In this document: in pieces, positions 5,277-6,122 of the stretch
How the letters are laid out: each line of letters begins with the position of its first letter
How positions within the stretch are numbered: the first letter of the stretch is position 1
Notes under the pieces: generated by a model
What the model was told of the DNA's origin: nothing
The model's input: the letters and a program-made list of their open reading frames with translations, nothing else
Databases searched by the model: none
NCBI GenBank assembly: GCA_002429165.1
Contig: DIYV01000079.1
Span: 6,034 to 12,155 of the forward strand
DNA from: Gallionella sp. UBA6045
Lineage (GTDB): Bacteria; Pseudomonadota; Gammaproteobacteria; Burkholderiales; Gallionellaceae
Length of the DNA: 6,122 nucleotides
Direction: 5' to 3'
Translations under genes and position numbers: made by a program

Positions 5277-6122
5277 TCAAATATCGAATTGCAAACGTGC
5301 CAGGCGCGCGTAAAGACCGCTCTGCTTGCGCAGGTCTTCCGGGGTTCCGGTTTCGACGATGCGGCCGTGTTCCATCACCACGATGCGGTCGACCTTCTGC
5401 ACGGTGGCCAGCCGGTGCGCGATGATCAGCGTGGTGCGGCCCTGCATCGCGGCATTCAGCCCCTGCTGCACCAGGATCTCCGATTCCGCATCCAGCGCGC
5501 TGGTGGCTTCGTCAAGCAGCAACAGCGGCGCATTCTTCAGGATTGCTCGCGCGATCGCGATACGCTGGCGCTGCCCGCCGGACAAACGGGTGCCGCGTTC
5601 ACCCAGGAATGTCCGGTAGCCATCCGGCAAACGGGTGATGAATTCATCCACCAGCGCCGCTTTGGCGGCAGCCATGACCTCTGCGTCGCCGGCAGTCGGC
5701 CGGCCATAGCGGATGTTGTCCAGCGCATTGGCGGAAAAGATCACCGGGTCCTGCGGCACGATGGCGATCTTGCCGCGCAGATCGCGCAGGGAAAGCTGGC
5801 GGATGTCCTGTCCGTTGAGGCGGATGACGCCGTCCGTGACATCGTAAAAACGCAGCAGCAGCTGGAACAACGTGGTCTTGCCCGCACCGGAAGGTCCGAC
5901 CAGCGCGACGCTTTCGCCGGGTGCGATGTCCAGAGTAATGTTGTCCAACGCGGCGGTTTCCGGACGCGCCGGATAATGGAAGCTGACCTGCTCGAAGCGG
6001 ATCGCAGCCTGGGCAGGCCGGGGCAGCGGCTGCGGCGCGGCAGCTTCGGCGATGGCGGATTCCGCATTCAGCAATTCCAGCAGACGCTCGGTCGCACCCG
6101 CCGCGCGCATCACGTCGCCCCA
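5277..6122 (-). CDS. ABC exporter, MsbA-related, ATP-binding C-terminal part (5' end beyond the window)
   Basis: The frame is open to the right edge, giving the last 281 residues. The internal Met/Val codons near the edge are not the start, because the reading continues upstream as [18 protein letters not shown]. That stretch is the junction between the membrane domain and the nucleotide-binding domain in half-size exporters. Numbered from the edge, the ATPase marks are Walker A GPSGAGKT (76-83), Q-loop Gln124 in VPQD, signature LSGGQ (180-184), Walker B LLLLDE (200-205), D-loop SALD (208-211) and H-loop His236. All catalytic residues are present, so it should be active. The text is close to the MsbA-related permease/ATPase fusions (TIGR02204 type) of proteobacteria. 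These act as homodimers in the inner membrane to export lipid or hydrophobic compounds; the substrate is not defined. The stop at 5277 is 90 bases before the DsbA-like gene. Confidence 0.92.
   Translation of the reverse strand, partial: WGDVMRAAGATERLLELLNAESAIAEAAAPQPLPRPAQAAIRFEQVSFHYPARPETAALDNITLDIAPGESVALVGPSGAGKTTLFQLLLRFYDVTDGVIRLNGQDIRQLSLRDLRGKIAIVPQDPVIFSANALDNIRYGRPTAGDAEVMAAAKAALVDEFITRLPDGYRTFLGERGTRLSGGQRQRIAIARAILKNAPLLLLDEATSALDAESEILVQQGLNAAMQGRTTLIIAHRLATVQKVDRIVVMEHGRIVETGTPEDLRKQSGLYARLARLQFDI

Noticed and set aside
6111..6113. GTG near the right edge as the start of the ABC protein
   Set aside because: The frame continues to the edge with exporter-like residues, so the gene is cut by the window rather than starting there.

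Overview
The window looks like ordinary chromosome of a Gram-negative proteobacterium, most likely a betaproteobacterium (Nitrosomonadales or Gallionellaceae-like). The reasons are the moderately high GC content, an exported methyltransferase of the proteobacterial COG4798 type, an Hsp15/HslR homologue, a probable DUF5062 protein, a periplasmic DsbA-like oxidoreductase and an MsbA-related ABC exporter. The lineage is an inference from protein flavour only. No transposase, integrase, phage gene, CRISPR array, tRNA or rRNA was seen.

Layout, left to right. Positions 1-530 (minus) hold the 5' part of an exported SAM-dependent methyltransferase gene that runs off the left edge. A non-coding divergent region (531-862) separates it from a plus-strand gene (863-1870) for an unrecognised secreted or outer-membrane beta-rich protein. 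Convergent to that lies a minus-strand block. Read in its own direction it contains a 38-residue membrane miniprotein gene (2954-2838) with its own hairpin terminator (2782-2806), then a DUF5062-like gene (2618-2358) and hslR (2281-1886). A 350-base divergent region (2955-3304) with repeat and dyad motifs leads to a plus-strand Old Yellow Enzyme family alkene reductase (3305-4381). A strong hairpin (4395-4423) sits between it and a convergent periplasmic DsbA-like thiol oxidoreductase (5186-4452), which has a good promoter of its own (5243-5271). The right edge is the C-terminal nucleotide-binding half of an ABC exporter (minus, 5277-6122), whose N-terminal membrane domain lies outside the window.

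The genes do not form one pathway. The loose common theme is stress and envelope maintenance: Hsp15 rescues stalled 50S subunits, the OYE reductase removes electrophilic alkenes, the DsbA-like protein handles periplasmic thiols and the exporter moves lipid or hydrophobic compounds. That theme is inference; only DUF5062-hslR has the layout of a possible operon.

I found no clear new multi-gene system. The most worthwhile items are the miniprotein gene with its ribosome site and terminator, the coiled-coil stalk and extra cysteine pair of the DsbA-like protein, the apparent export of a SAM-dependent methyltransferase, and several dyads or repeats in the two divergent regions.
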